Shown: positions 8,815 through 17,527 of the stretch, piece by piece | Layout of the letters: every line of letters begins with the position of its first letter | Position numbering within the stretch: the first letter of the stretch is position 1 | Assembly (NCBI RefSeq): GCF_000428765.1 | Contig: NZ_AUAO01000003.1 | Coordinates: 124,001 to 188,000, forward strand | Reading direction: 5' to 3' | Length of the DNA stretch: 64,000 bases | Source: Brevundimonas aveniformis DSM 17977 | GTDB lineage: Bacteria > Pseudomonadota > Alphaproteobacteria > Caulobacterales > Caulobacteraceae | Notes under the pieces: model-generated | What the model was told of the DNA's origin: nothing | Database searches by the model: none | Seen by the model: the letters and a program-made list of their open reading frames with translations, nothing else | Position numbers and translations under genes: made by a program

Positions 8815-8885
8815 GAGTGACGGGGCTCGAACCCGCGACCTCCGGCGTGACAGGCCGGCACTCTAACCAACTGAGCTACACCCGC
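8809..8885 (-). tRNA. tRNA-Asp (anticodon GTC)
   Basis: Minus-strand cloverleaf of 77 nt: acceptor GCGGGTG/CACTCGC with one G-U pair, D-arm GTTGGTTAGA, anticodon loop CTGTCAC (GTC), T-arm GGTTCGAGCCC, discriminator G and encoded CCA at 8809-8811. Confidence 0.96.
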
Positions 8886-9063
8886 GTGCATTCCCCACCG
8901 GAGTAGGCCCCGGCGAGGGGCGTCGTTTAGGCGGCACCGCCGGATAGTGTCAAGCGCCCTGGCGGGTATTTTCGCTGGCACTGCGCCGAGCCTGTCCGGT
9001 TTGGGGGGCGAAGACCGTTCATCCAGTCGACAGATGGGTTTCTGGAACACGGAGAAGTTCGCC

Positions 9064-9633
9064 ATGGCGCTTGTAAGACGACAGTTTCTGGCCGGGGTGG
9101 GGGCCCTGACGGCCGGGTCGGCAATGACGACGCTGAGTTTCGCCCAGGGGCGCGGCTCCATCGTCATGGAATTGCGCGACGCGCGACGGCTGGAAGGGCT
9201 GGCCGGTAACGACTTGCGGCGGGCACTGCTGCGGTCCCTGACCTTGCGACTGGACGGGGCTGACATTGCGCCGGTGCGTCTGCTGGCGGCGCGCTTCGAG
9301 CAAGGTCGGTACGTCGAATCGTTTGGCTCGAGCCAGTTTGAGATCCGATCCGGGGAGACGGCGTTCCCCGGAGACATGCTGTTCCCCGGAGACATGTTGT
9401 TTCCCGGAGACATGCTCTTCCCCGGTGACATGCTTTTCCCCGGAGACATGCTGTTCCCCGGAGACATGCTCTTTCCGGATGATCGTCGGGCCCGGCGCGG
9501 TCGCAATGAGGCGCTGACTGTGATCGCCAGAGAAACGCTGGGAGAGCGGCCCAACGGCCTGGTCTTCCTGGTTGTCGCTGAAACGCGGGGCGTGTCGAGC
9601 CGTGGCGCGGGCCTGAGGACCCGGCGAGGCTAG
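9064..9633 (+). CDS. Predicted exported protein with six FPGDML repeats
   Basis: Protein of 189 residues that I do not recognise as a named family. The N-terminus MALVRRQFLAGVGALTAG has a twin-Arg motif, a hydrophobic core and a cleavage-like SFAQG near residue 28, so Tat export is likely. Residues 30-99 are an ordinary mixed segment (ELRDARRLEGLAG, LRLDGADIAPVRLL). Residues 101-136 are six identical FPGDML hexapeptides followed by a decayed seventh (FPDD). The tail (about 140-189) is Arg-rich but includes a hydrophobic strand GLVFLVVAE. Start chosen at 9064 because GGAGAAG lies seven bases upstream. An FAD-dependent enzyme begins 12 bases after the stop, so the two are probably one operon. 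The regular Met and Asp could bind metal or form a repetitive turn structure; both are guesses. Confidence 0.8.
   Translation: MALVRRQFLAGVGALTAGSAMTTLSFAQGRGSIVMELRDARRLEGLAGNDLRRALLRSLTLRLDGADIAPVRLLAARFEQGRYVESFGSSQFEIRSGETAFPGDMLFPGDMLFPGDMLFPGDMLFPGDMLFPGDMLFPDDRRARRGRNEALTVIARETLGERPNGLVFLVVAETRGVSSRGAGLRTRRG
9364..9471 (+). repeat. Six 18-bp tandem repeats encoding FPGDML
   Basis: Six in-frame units of 18 bp. They differ only at synonymous sites: the Leu codon is CTG, TTG, CTC, CTT, CTG, CTC; one Phe is TTT; one Gly is GGT. The protein repeat is therefore exact while the DNA repeat is not, which points to selection on the peptide rather than recent slippage. A seventh degenerate unit (FPDD) follows. 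Confidence 0.95.
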
Positions 9634-9645
9634 TCAGGCAGTTCG

Positions 9646-10671
9646 TTGCGTGTCCTGATCATCGGTGCGGGCGTGGCCGGTCTGGCCGCGGCGATTTGCG
9701 CTCGCCGGGCCGGCTGCGAGGCTACGGTCATCGAGCGGCGCGGGACGCGGGACGTGTCGGCGCGAGACGCGCACGTCCACAGGTTGCCGCCGAAATCCCA
9801 AGCGCAGTTGACGCAGATCTCGTCCGCCGTCGGTCAAGATGGACTCGATGCCGCTGCGCGCTTCGGCGCTGCTCAGGGGGGGGCCATCGACTGGCAGGGC
9901 CGCCAGTCGCTCTTTCGGTTGGGCGACCTTGAGGCGTCGTTGCATAAATCGGCCGTCGCGAACGGGGTCGAGCTTGCGTATGGCCAGAACGCCCTCGCCC
10001 TGAGGACCGCCGATGACGGATGGCGGCTGGAGGTCGAGGCCGGTCGGGCGTTCGCGGCAGACCTGCTGATTGACGCCAGCGGCGCGCACCGCACGGGTAT
10101 CGACCTGCTGGGAGATCGCCTGCCCGATGTCCCGCTTGATGACATCGACGCGCCTGAGCGGCATGTCAGCTGGCGCGCACGCACCGCCGCAGACGATCCA
10201 GTCCTGATTGCCTGGTCCGATGAGACGGTGAATGGGCTGCTGCAGGTTGGTGCAGATGGGCGCGTTCAACTCACGGCGCGTACAGGATTGGGAGTCGGCC
10301 TGACCCTGGAGCGCGCTCGCGAGGCGGTGCAAACTGCAGGGGGAGACTCTCTGGCAAGGCGGCTCGCCCAGATCCGATTTGAGCCGCGGGGCGTCCAGCA
10401 CACGTCGGCGGGCGTGCGCCGGGTAGCGCTCGAGGAAGTGGACGTCGGCGGCCTGCCGCCTTTCGCGCTTGTCGGAGATGCGCTGATCGAAGCGCCGCCC
10501 AGATACGGCGAGGGCGTTGGTCGAGCGTTCGATCAGGCCCTGATGCTCGAAGATCTCCTGAGAAAGGGGCAGGCGGCGGATTGCGCGGCCACGCTGGCCG
10601 AACAGGCCAAGGCGCACTGGGCCGGCTATGGCGTCGCCATGTCACTGAGACCGCTGGCGTCAGTGAGGTAG
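9646..10671 (+). CDS. FAD-dependent monooxygenase-like flavoprotein
   Basis: Flavoprotein of 341 residues. The N-terminal Rossmann motif VLIIGAGVAGLAAAICARRAG binds ADP of FAD; the second FAD motif is FALVGDALIEAPPRYGEGVGRAFDQALML (about 276-304), as in PHBH-type aromatic hydroxylases and related halogenases or geranylgeranyl-reductase-like enzymes. The usual catalytic substrate-pocket residues cannot be assigned, and the protein is shorter than most class A monooxygenases (about 380-400). The start is a TTG placed three residues before the first beta strand; no ATG is available. It is 12 bases downstream of the FPGDML protein, so co-expression is likely. Substrate unknown; a link to the repeat protein is conjecture. 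Confidence 0.78.
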   Translation: MRVLIIGAGVAGLAAAICARRAGCEATVIERRGTRDVSARDAHVHRLPPKSQAQLTQISSAVGQDGLDAAARFGAAQGGAIDWQGRQSLFRLGDLEASLHKSAVANGVELAYGQNALALRTADDGWRLEVEAGRAFAADLLIDASGAHRTGIDLLGDRLPDVPLDDIDAPERHVSWRARTAADDPVLIAWSDETVNGLLQVGADGRVQLTARTGLGVGLTLERAREAVQTAGGDSLARRLAQIRFEPRGVQHTSAGVRRVALEEVDVGGLPPFALVGDALIEAPPRYGEGVGRAFDQALMLEDLLRKGQAADCAATLAEQAKAHWAGYGVAMSLRPLASVR

Positions 10672-10746
10672 GGTTTTAATCCGGCCGGGAACTGGCGATG
10701 ACGTGCGCCGGTGGAGGATCGCGGTCGGTCGGGGCCTCGCTGTACG

Positions 10747-12903
10747 TCAGGCTGTGGCGCGAGCCCGCTGATCGTTCGTAGCCTCGGGGTCAAGCCAGAT
10801 GTTCAGTTGGTCGATCAACTCGAGCCGGCTTACGGGCTTTGAGAGGAACCCATCCATTCCTGCCGTACGACAGGGTGCCAGGTTATCGGCGCGCGTTTCG
10901 GCGCTGACCGCCAGGATCGGCACCTGGGCGATGCGCCCCGGCAGGCTGCGGATGCGCCGGGTCGCCTCCATCCCGTCCATGTGGGGCATGCGCAGGTCCA
11001 TCAGGATGGCGTCGAAGGTCCCGTTTCGGGCGGCATCGACCGCGTCGACGCCATCGCTGGCGTATTCGGTTTCGCAGCCGAGCGATCGAAGCAACAGACC
11101 AAGAATCTCGCGATTGGCAGCATGGTCGTCGACAACGAGCAGGCGGGGGGGGCGGCCCACGGGGCCTGCCATTTTTGGTCGTTCGGCGAGCGCAAGCGGC
11201 AGGTCGAGTGTGACGCGGGTGCCGCCACCAGGGCGGCTGTCGAATGTCCAGTCACCGCCCATCGCCTTCAGGATCTGGTGAGCGAGGGCCAGACCGACCC
11301 CAGTGCCTTCCTTGGCCCGGGAGATCGACGCGTCGCCCTGTGCAAAGGCCTGCAACAGCTCGGGCAGGCGATCGGCCTCAAAGCCGCAACCGGTGTCAAA
11401 CACGATCAACCGTGCGCCGCCTCCAGTGGATTCGGCCTCGATGCCGATTTCACCCGACTCGGTGAACTTGACGGCGTTGTGCAAGAGGAGCCGCAGCAGC
11501 TGGCGCAAACGCCTCGCGTCTCCCATTACGTAGTCGCGGTCGCCGAGCCGGTTCTCAAACCGGACCTCCAGCTTGCCGGGCGGGACATTCATGCGAACGT
11601 GGTCAACGACGGTCCCGACGAGCTCCCGAAGATCCAGCGGATCGTTCTCCAGCAACAGATCCCCCCGGGCGAAGTCGATCATGTTGTCGACCAGTTCCAG
11701 CGCGTGGGAGTTGGCCATTGATATCTTGGCGATCTGTTCGCGCGAGCTTTCGGTCAGGCCTGGGTCGTTGGCGACCCATGTGGTGTATCCAGCGACCTGA
11801 CCCAAAGGCGTTCTGAGTTCGTGGCTGATCATGTTCAGGAACCGGCGTTTGGCCTCGGTCGCTTGTTCCGCCATGTCCTTGGCGACTGCAAGTTCGGCGG
11901 CGTCCTGACGCGCGGCGGTGGCGCGCTCCAGCAACCGTTCCTGTAGGCGCGCCTTTTCGCTGACGACCGTCGCGGCGGGATAGATGGTCGCCAGGATCGC
12001 GGTCAGAAAAACGTAGAAGGACGGCAAGCGCGTGGTGATGTCGGAACCGTATCCGAGCGCGCTGGTGGAGGCACCGAGTATGAAGGCCTCGAAGGTGGAA
12101 TGCTCGAACAGGAACGCGGTTGTGGTGATGGCCGCTATCAGCAGGACGGCAATGGCGGCCTGGCGGGGTGTCAATCTCAACGATCCCAACAGCAGGACCG
12201 GAAGGATCGTTGCGATCGGAAGGGGTGCGGCCCGCAAGCAAACCAGCGCAGTGAAGGCGCTCATCCCCAGGAGTACGAACAGGCCGTTGGGACGAGGCGC
12301 AGCCAGCTTGCCGGCGGGCGGGGGCTTGTGGGCCAGCATGACGATGCTGGGAGCAACCACGAGGCAGCCCAGGAGCTCCACGCTGACCCAACTGGCGAAA
12401 TAGAGTCCGAAATGATCGGCGGAGGTGCCGATCAACCACAGGCCGACAAGGGCCGCCGCAATGATCGGGGGTGCCGCGGCGAACAGGGCAAATCGCATCA
12501 ATCTGACGGGTCGGCCCAGACGCAAGGCGGCTCCGCAGAAGCGCCGGGCGATGACGGCGATGGCGAAGGCTTCCAACGCATTGAGCGAGGCGAAGGTCAG
12601 AACCTCGCGCAGATCTCGGGTGTCAGAATCCCAGTCGAAGGCGCAGTTGATAAGGAAACACAGGCCCAGCACGCCCAGAGCGCGCTTCCGGTCGAGCAGC
12701 AGCAGAGCCGCGACAAGGACGCCGTTTGCCGGCCAGATCGCGATCGCGCCGAAGTATCGCTGGCAAGCATGTGCCAGGACCAGAGACAGCACAAAGAGCA
12801 CAACGAATCCCCAGGCGGGGAAGCGCGTCCGCGCGGCAGCACCATGTCTGAAGGATCGCCAAGGATAGGGTCGAAAGCCCAGAGGCATCAGAGCTGACGT
12901 CAT
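10747..12903 (-). CDS. MASE1 hybrid sensor histidine kinase/response regulator
   Basis: Inner-membrane hybrid kinase of 718 residues. Residues 30-310 form an eight-or-so helix MASE1-type integral membrane sensor (FGAIAIWPANGVLVAALLLL is characteristic). A short coiled coil leads to the HisKA domain with phospho-acceptor His361 in ISHELRTPLG, an HATPase_c domain with N box LLHNAVKF and G boxes VFDTGCGF and GTGVGLAL, and a receiver domain (about 587-705) with phospho-acceptor Asp636 in AILMDLRMPHMDG and Lys689. Start placed at the ATG at 12903; an upstream in-frame region to 13068 lacks coding character. No partner response regulator or phosphotransfer protein is adjacent. It is transcribed away from nuoA, sharing the intergenic region. 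The signal is unknown. Confidence 0.92.
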   Translation of the reverse strand: MTSALMPLGFRPYPWRSFRHGAAARTRFPAWGFVVLFVLSLVLAHACQRYFGAIAIWPANGVLVAALLLLDRKRALGVLGLCFLINCAFDWDSDTRDLREVLTFASLNALEAFAIAVIARRFCGAALRLGRPVRLMRFALFAAAPPIIAAALVGLWLIGTSADHFGLYFASWVSVELLGCLVVAPSIVMLAHKPPPAGKLAAPRPNGLFVLLGMSAFTALVCLRAAPLPIATILPVLLLGSLRLTPRQAAIAVLLIAAITTTAFLFEHSTFEAFILGASTSALGYGSDITTRLPSFYVFLTAILATIYPAATVVSEKARLQERLLERATAARQDAAELAVAKDMAEQATEAKRRFLNMISHELRTPLGQVAGYTTWVANDPGLTESSREQIAKISMANSHALELVDNMIDFARGDLLLENDPLDLRELVGTVVDHVRMNVPPGKLEVRFENRLGDRDYVMGDARRLRQLLRLLLHNAVKFTESGEIGIEAESTGGGARLIVFDTGCGFEADRLPELLQAFAQGDASISRAKEGTGVGLALAHQILKAMGGDWTFDSRPGGGTRVTLDLPLALAERPKMAGPVGRPPRLLVVDDHAANREILGLLLRSLGCETEYASDGVDAVDAARNGTFDAILMDLRMPHMDGMEATRRIRSLPGRIAQVPILAVSAETRADNLAPCRTAGMDGFLSKPVSRLELIDQLNIWLDPEATNDQRARATA

Positions 12904-13241
12904 CGTTGGAACACTCTCGGATTCCAGTGAGGTGGAGCGGGTTCGAGCTCTAGGTTGATACGCATATGGCTTGACCGCCGGCGCTTGAGCGAGCTGAGGG
13001 CGGACTCCCCGGTACTGGGCCGTCAAGACGCACGACTGCCTCGATGGCGTAGGGGGTTGAGGCCCCAAATCGACGCTTCGCCAAAGCTAACGCCGCCGGA
13101 TTAAAGAGACCATAATTGGGATGTGGTTCTGACGGCGGGAGCGGATTTGACAAATTCAGCCCCGACATGGGTTTGAACGCGCTCGGCCTTCGGTCTAAGA
13201 AGCCTCGATTCCGCCGTCTTCCCCGGCCCGGACCCTTTCGC
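12904..13241. promoter_or_regulatory. Divergent intergenic region between the kinase and nuoA
   Basis: A 338-base stretch without a convincing gene; it must hold the promoters of both the kinase and the nuo operon. Seen inside: TTAA-N7-ATAA at 13101-13115, one base off the CtrA consensus TTAA-N7-TTAA; a TTGACA hexamer at 13147-13152 reading toward nuoA but with no good -10 at 17 bases; and a GATTC (CcrM-type GANTC) at 13207. All are weak single hits. Confidence 0.4.
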
Positions 13242-13619
13242 ATGAATGAATTCCTGCTCGAATATCTGCCGATCCTGATCTTCATGGCCATCGCGGCCGT
13301 GTTGGGGCTCGGCTTCATCGTCGCCGCCCTCGTGCTCGCGCCCAAGAATCCAGATGTCGAGAAACTCTCGGCCTATGAGTGCGGCTTCAACGCCTTTGAT
13401 GATGCGCGCATGAAGTTCGATGTGCGGTTCTATCTGGTGTCGATCCTGTTCATCATCTTCGACCTGGAAGTGGCCTTCCTGTTCCCCTGGGCGGTGACCC
13501 TGACGGACCTGGGCCGGCCGGAGATGGTCTTCGCCTTCTGGTCGATGATGGTGTTCCTGGGGGTGCTGACCGTCGGCTTTCTCTATGAGTGGAAGAAGGG
13601 AGCCCTGGAATGGGAGTGA
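13242..13619 (+). CDS. nuoA: NADH-quinone oxidoreductase subunit A
   Basis: Membrane subunit of complex I, 125 residues, three transmembrane helices. The conserved loop [43 protein letters not shown] is diagnostic: it contains the Cys of the A/D conformational switch and the acidic FDLEVAF segment that lines the quinone-proton E-channel. The start is the ATG at 13242 ([12 protein letters not shown]); upstream in-frame sequence is not conserved in NuoA. It is the first gene of the complex I operon and overlaps nuoB by 10 nt. Confidence 0.97.
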   Translation: MNEFLLEYLPILIFMAIAAVLGLGFIVAALVLAPKNPDVEKLSAYECGFNAFDDARMKFDVRFYLVSILFIIFDLEVAFLFPWAVTLTDLGRPEMVFAFWSMMVFLGVLTVGFLYEWKKGALEWE

Positions 13620-14170
13620 TCGTTCCGGCCGGTGCGGCGGCGCGTTCGTCTGTCGAGGGCTATGATCCCAAGGTCCACGACCGCTTCTTTGAGGCGGTGA
13701 ACTATGAGCTGGGCGAGAAGGGTTTCGTCACGGCCCCGTTGGACGACGTCATCACCTGGGCGCGCACCGGCTCGCTGATGTGGATGACCTTTGGTCTGGC
13801 GTGCTGTGCGGTGGAAATGATGCAGGCCTCGATGCCGCGCTTCGACATGGAGCGGTTCGGTATGGCCCCGCGCGCCAGCCCGCGCCAATCCGACCTGATG
13901 ATCGTGGCCGGTACTCTGACCAACAAGATGGCTCCGGCGCTTCGTAAGGTCTACGATCAGATGCCCGATCCGCGTTATGTGTTGTCGATGGGTAGTTGCG
14001 CCAACGGCGGCGGATATTACCACTACAGCTATAGTGTCGTGCGCGGATGCGACCGCGTTGTGCCTGTTGACGTCTATGTGCCGGGGTGCCCGCCGACGGC
14101 GGAGGCGCTGCTCTACGGATTGCTGCAACTGCAGAAGAAGATCCGGCGCACGGGGACGATCGCACGATGA
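13610..14170 (+). CDS. nuoB: NADH-quinone oxidoreductase subunit B
   Basis: Peripheral-arm subunit of 186 residues holding the terminal 4Fe-4S cluster N2, which reduces quinone. Cluster ligands are visible: adjacent Cys65-Cys66 in [10 protein letters not shown], Cys130 in GSCANGGG and Cys160 in YVPGCPPT. The ATG at 13610 sits inside the end of nuoA, with GGGAG at 13598 as ribosome site. The stop overlaps the nuoC start as ATGA. The 40-residue N-terminal extension before the conserved core is usual in alphaproteobacteria. Confidence 0.98.
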   Translation: MGVIVPAGAAARSSVEGYDPKVHDRFFEAVNYELGEKGFVTAPLDDVITWARTGSLMWMTFGLACCAVEMMQASMPRFDMERFGMAPRASPRQSDLMIVAGTLTNKMAPALRKVYDQMPDPRYVLSMGSCANGGGYYHYSYSVVRGCDRVVPVDVYVPGCPPTAEALLYGLLQLQKKIRRTGTIAR

Positions 14171-14799
14171 GCGGGGCAGGAACTCCCAAGGCCATGAAGG
14201 CCCTGGCCAGCGCAGCCAAGAAGGCCTGCGGCAAGGCGGTCATCGACAGCAAGGTCGCGTTCGGCGAGGTGACGATCACGGTCAAGCGTGAGCAGATTGT
14301 CGACGTTCTGAGGACGCTAAGGGACGACCTGGGCTTTCAGCAGCTGGTCGACCTGTGTGGCGCGGATTTCCCGACACGGGCCGATCGGTTCGACATCGTC
14401 TACCATCTGCTCAGCCTGACGCGGAACGAACGGATCAGGGTCAAGGTGTCGACGGACGAGGCGGCTCCGGTTCCAAGCGCCATCCCGGTCTATCCCAGCG
14501 CCGAATGGTTCGAGCGCGAGGCCTTCGACATGTACGGGGTGTTCTTCTCGGATCACCCGGACCTGCGCCGGATGCTGACGGACTACGGGTTCGAGGGGCA
14601 TCCGCTGCGCAAGGACTTCCCGATGACCGGCTATGTCGAGGTCCGCTACGATGACGAGTTGAAGCGGGTGGTTTATGAGCCGGTCAAGCTGGCCCAGGAG
14701 TTCCGCAGCTTCGACTTCCTGTCGCCTTGGGAAGGGGCCGACTACGTCAAATGGTCCGGCCAGTTGCCGGGCGATGAGAAGGCGGGAGGCAAGGCGTGA
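14167..14799 (+). CDS. nuoC: NADH-quinone oxidoreductase subunit C
   Basis: Peripheral-arm 30-kDa-type subunit, 210 residues, not fused to NuoD as it is in E. coli. The diagnostic segment [47 protein letters not shown] (about 115-160) contacts NuoD and the quinone cavity. ATGA overlap with nuoB implies translational coupling; the stop overlaps the GTG of the next small gene. No cofactor is bound by this subunit. Confidence 0.97.
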   Translation: MSGAGTPKAMKALASAAKKACGKAVIDSKVAFGEVTITVKREQIVDVLRTLRDDLGFQQLVDLCGADFPTRADRFDIVYHLLSLTRNERIRVKVSTDEAAPVPSAIPVYPSAEWFEREAFDMYGVFFSDHPDLRRMLTDYGFEGHPLRKDFPMTGYVEVRYDDELKRVVYEPVKLAQEFRSFDFLSPWEGADYVKWSGQLPGDEKAGGKA

Positions 14800-15155
14800 T
14801 CCTGGTCAGCCTGCTTTCAAACCTTGCGGTCCAGACCGCTGCCGAACTGACACCGGAACAAAATCTGCGTGCGGTGGCGCTCTGCGTGGCGGTGCTGGAG
14901 TATCCTGGCGCCCATCCCGAGGCCGATACGGCTCGCGCTGCGTGGCGTCAGGTGCTTTCAAGCGTGCCGCAGTCGGATACGGAGTCCCAGCACGCGGCGG
15001 TTGATGCGCATTTCGAGACGTTCAATCAGACGGCGCAGCGTTCAAATAGCGACGGCGTCCGGGTTGCACGGGCGCTCGGAACGGTAGCGCCGAACTGTCT
15101 GTCGGCCGAAGGCGCTGAGCGGGCCGCCCTTCGAATCGGCGTGGGGAGCCAGTGA
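14796..15155 (+). CDS. Unknown two-Cys small protein A inside the nuo operon
   Basis: Protein of 119 residues starting at a GTG that overlaps the nuoC stop (GTGA). I do not recognise a family. A weak N-terminal hydrophobic stretch ([16 protein letters not shown]) could be a signal peptide although it lacks basic residues. Cys30 and Cys101 are the only cysteines. The pattern LRAVALC, AAWRQ at 48-52 and CLSAEG at 101-106 recurs in the next gene, so the two appear to be diverged tandem duplicates. If both are exported, the Cys pair could form a disulfide. Likely role, by position only: an accessory or assembly protein of complex I, or an operon passenger. Confidence 0.75.
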   Translation: MILVSLLSNLAVQTAAELTPEQNLRAVALCVAVLEYPGAHPEADTARAAWRQVLSSVPQSDTESQHAAVDAHFETFNQTAQRSNSDGVRVARALGTVAPNCLSAEGAERAALRIGVGSQ

Positions 15156-15532
15156 TGAAGTTGGCGTTCCTCCTTTCGGTAGCCGTGTTCGTCGCATTCG
15201 CTGCAGGTTCGGCAACGGCACAGGACCGACCGGTCACGCCGGTTCGCGGCGCGGCCATGTGTGCGGCGGCGGCGGATATGCTGGTCGCCAAGCACGATGG
15301 CGGCGAAGATCTGCAGGCGCTGGCGGCCATCTGGCGGCAACACCTGGCGATCATCGAGCCCGACGCGGCTCGCCAGGCGGAAGCGATCGAGCTGGAGCGC
15401 GTGACGTTTGATCGGGGTGATCCGGCTCAAACGACGGTCGAGCGGAGCTTCGCCACGATGTATCTGCGCACGGCCTGCCTGTCCCAGGAGGGGCAGACGG
15501 CTTTCCTTCAACGCTACAGCGGGGCGCACTAG
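15155..15532 (+). CDS. Unknown exported two-Cys small protein B inside the nuo operon
   Basis: Protein of 125 residues with a clear Sec signal peptide ([23 protein letters not shown], cleavage about 23). The ATG at 15155 shares one base with the preceding stop; the GTG at 15152 is a less likely start. Cys36 and Cys108, WRQ at 60-62 and CLSQEG at 108-113 match the layout of protein A with Cys-to-Trp and Trp-to-Cys spacings of 24 and 48 (20 and 51 in A). It lies two bases before nuoD. No known domain was recognised; periplasmic location and an intramolecular disulfide are predictions. Confidence 0.8.
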   Translation: MKLAFLLSVAVFVAFAAGSATAQDRPVTPVRGAAMCAAAADMLVAKHDGGEDLQALAAIWRQHLAIIEPDAARQAEAIELERVTFDRGDPAQTTVERSFATMYLRTACLSQEGQTAFLQRYSGAH

Positions 15533-15534
15533 GC

Positions 15535-16749
15535 ATGGCTGACGACCTGAAACCCACCGCCCTGGCGTCGATGGACGAGGACCGCAAGTTCACCATCAAC
15601 TTCGGCCCGCAGCATCCGGCCGCGCACGGGGTGCTGCGTCTGGTGCTGGAGCTGGACGGCGAGATCGTCGAGCGCGTCGATCCGCACATCGGCCTGCTGC
15701 ATCGCGGCACCGAGAAGCTGATGGAGGCGCGCACCTACCTCCAGAACATTCCGTACTTCGACCGGCTCGACTACGTCGCGCCGATGAACCAGGAACACGC
15801 CTTCTGCCTGGCCATCGAGCGGCTGCTGGGCCTGGAAGTGCCGTATCGCGGCCAACTGATCCGGGTGCTGTACTCGGAAATCGGCCGGATTCTGAACCAT
15901 CTCCTGAACATCACCACCCAGGCCATGGACGTTGGCGCGCTGACGCCGCCGCTGTGGGGCTTCGAAGAGCGCGAGAAGCTGATGATCTTCTACGAGCGCG
16001 CGTCGGGCGCGCGCTTGCACGCCAACTATTTCCGCCCCGGCGGGGTGCATCAGGACCTCCCTGACGCGCTGGTCGATGACATCGAAAAGTGGGCGAAGGA
16101 ATTCCCCAAGGCCCTGGCCGACATTGAGGCCCTGGTTACCGAGAACCGCATCTTCAAGCAGCGCAACGTCGACATCGGCGTGGTGTCCAAGGAGCAGGCC
16201 CTGGCCTGGGGCTTCTCCGGCGTGATGCTGCGCGGCTCTGACATCGCCTGGGACCTGCGCAAGTCGCAGCCGTATGAATGCTACGCCGAGCTCGATTTCG
16301 AGGTGCCGGTCGGCAAGAACGGCGACTGCTGGGACCGCTATCTCTGCCGCGTGGAAGAGATGAAGGAGTCGCTCAAGATCATGCAGCAGTGCATTGATCG
16401 GCTAAGGAACAATCCGGGGCCGGTGCTGTCGACGGATCACAAGGTGACGCCGCCGCGGCGGGCCGAAATGAAGCGGTCGATGGAAGCCCTGATCGAACAC
16501 TTCAAGCTCTACACCGAAGGCTTCCGCACGCCTCCGGGTGAGGTCTATGCCGCCGTTGAGGCTCCCAAGGGCGAATTTGGCGTCTATGTGATCTCGGACG
16601 GGACCAACAAACCGTACCGCTGCAAGATTGCGGCCCCGGGCTTTAAACACCTCCAGGCGATGGACTGGATGAACCGCGGCCACCTGCTGGCCGACGTGTC
16701 GGCCATCCTGGGGTCGCTGGACATCGTGTTCGGGGAGGTCGATCGCTGA
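15535..16749 (+). CDS. nuoD: NADH-quinone oxidoreductase subunit D
   Basis: 49-kDa-type peripheral-arm subunit, 404 residues, forming the quinone site with NuoB. Conserved features: [22 protein letters not shown] near residue 22, with the His pair of the quinone headgroup loop, [12 protein letters not shown], the [16 protein letters not shown] segment and the C-terminal FGEVDR ending universal in the family. The start is the ATG two bases after the previous stop; the first 18 residues are variable. It overlaps the following gene by one base (TGATG). Confidence 0.98.
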   Translation: MADDLKPTALASMDEDRKFTINFGPQHPAAHGVLRLVLELDGEIVERVDPHIGLLHRGTEKLMEARTYLQNIPYFDRLDYVAPMNQEHAFCLAIERLLGLEVPYRGQLIRVLYSEIGRILNHLLNITTQAMDVGALTPPLWGFEEREKLMIFYERASGARLHANYFRPGGVHQDLPDALVDDIEKWAKEFPKALADIEALVTENRIFKQRNVDIGVVSKEQALAWGFSGVMLRGSDIAWDLRKSQPYECYAELDFEVPVGKNGDCWDRYLCRVEEMKESLKIMQQCIDRLRNNPGPVLSTDHKVTPPRRAEMKRSMEALIEHFKLYTEGFRTPPGEVYAAVEAPKGEFGVYVISDGTNKPYRCKIAAPGFKHLQAMDWMNRGHLLADVSAILGSLDIVFGEVDR

Positions 16750-17120
16750 TGTTCGACTGTCTGGCCATGGAAGTCGTGGACGCCCAGGTGGAGGCGTGGC
16801 GCGCGCGCGATGCGGCGGCGTTTGCGAGCCACTATGCGCCGGACGCCGTCGTCGTCATGGGTTCCAACGAGGACGAGGTCCTTATTGGACGCGAGGCGAT
16901 CCAGGACTTTTACGGCAACGCCTTCCTGGAGATGCCGGCGCAGATCGAACTGACCATCAGCAATCGGATCACCTCGGGTGACTATGTGATCGACGAGGGA
17001 ACGCTCGTCGGCGACCAGGTCGCGGGCGAGGCTGTCGTCATCTATCAGGTGCGCTCGTGCCAGATCGTGCGCGCCGAGATTCTGCCGTGGGTCGAACACG
17101 GTGAAGGCGTCGCGGAATGA
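16749..17120 (+). CDS. NTF2/SnoaL-like small protein in the nuo operon
   Basis: Protein of 123 residues with the SnoaL-like/NTF2 pattern: a first helix (VVDAQVEAWRARDAAAFASHYAPDAVVV), then GREAIQDFYGNAF and a curved sheet ending YQVRSCQIVRAEIL. This cone fold serves many small enzymes and binding proteins; no catalytic residues can be named. No signal peptide, so cytoplasmic. Start and stop both overlap the neighbours (one base with nuoD, four with the next gene), so it is translated as part of the operon. A complex I role is suggested only by position. Confidence 0.82.
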   Translation: MFDCLAMEVVDAQVEAWRARDAAAFASHYAPDAVVVMGSNEDEVLIGREAIQDFYGNAFLEMPAQIELTISNRITSGDYVIDEGTLVGDQVAGEAVVIYQVRSCQIVRAEILPWVEHGEGVAE

Positions 17121-17527
17121 GCGACTTCCTCATCCAACCCGTCATCCTTCAGGACCGCTGGATCTGGTTCGGCGGGCTGATGGCGTTCAGCACCTTTCTG
17201 ACGGTGATGTTCTCACCGCGTCGCCGCGCCGCCATCGGCTTTGTCCGGGTGGCGTTGGGGCGGGCCAGTCAGCTGGTTGTGCCCCTGGCCGGCGTCATCG
17301 TGGTGCGCTCAGGTTTTCGCCAGGCCTACCTCGCGGATGACCGCTCGTGGTGGGACGCCATGTGGATGAGCATCGTCTGGATGTCGGGTTTCCTGTTCGT
17401 CGGCCGACTGGTCGTGGCCAATATGCCGCCGACGTCGATCTGGCTGCGCGATCTGCGCAAGGCTGGCTCGGATGTGTGGAAGGATCGGCTGGGTCGTTGG
17501 GCCAGAAGCGCGGTGAAAATCCGATGA
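17117..17527 (+). CDS. Unknown membrane protein in the nuo operon
   Basis: Protein of 136 residues with three probable membrane segments: about 17-33 (WFGGLMAFSTFLTVMF), 47-63 (SQLVVPLAGVIVVRSGF) and 84-100 (WMSIVWMSGFLFVGRLVV), then a basic C-terminal tail. No family recognised. ATGA overlaps at both ends tie it to the NTF2-like gene and to the 65-residue gene. It may sit next to the membrane arm of complex I. Confidence 0.72.
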   Translation: MSDFLIQPVILQDRWIWFGGLMAFSTFLTVMFSPRRRAAIGFVRVALGRASQLVVPLAGVIVVRSGFRQAYLADDRSWWDAMWMSIVWMSGFLFVGRLVVANMPPTSIWLRDLRKAGSDVWKDRLGRWARSAVKIR

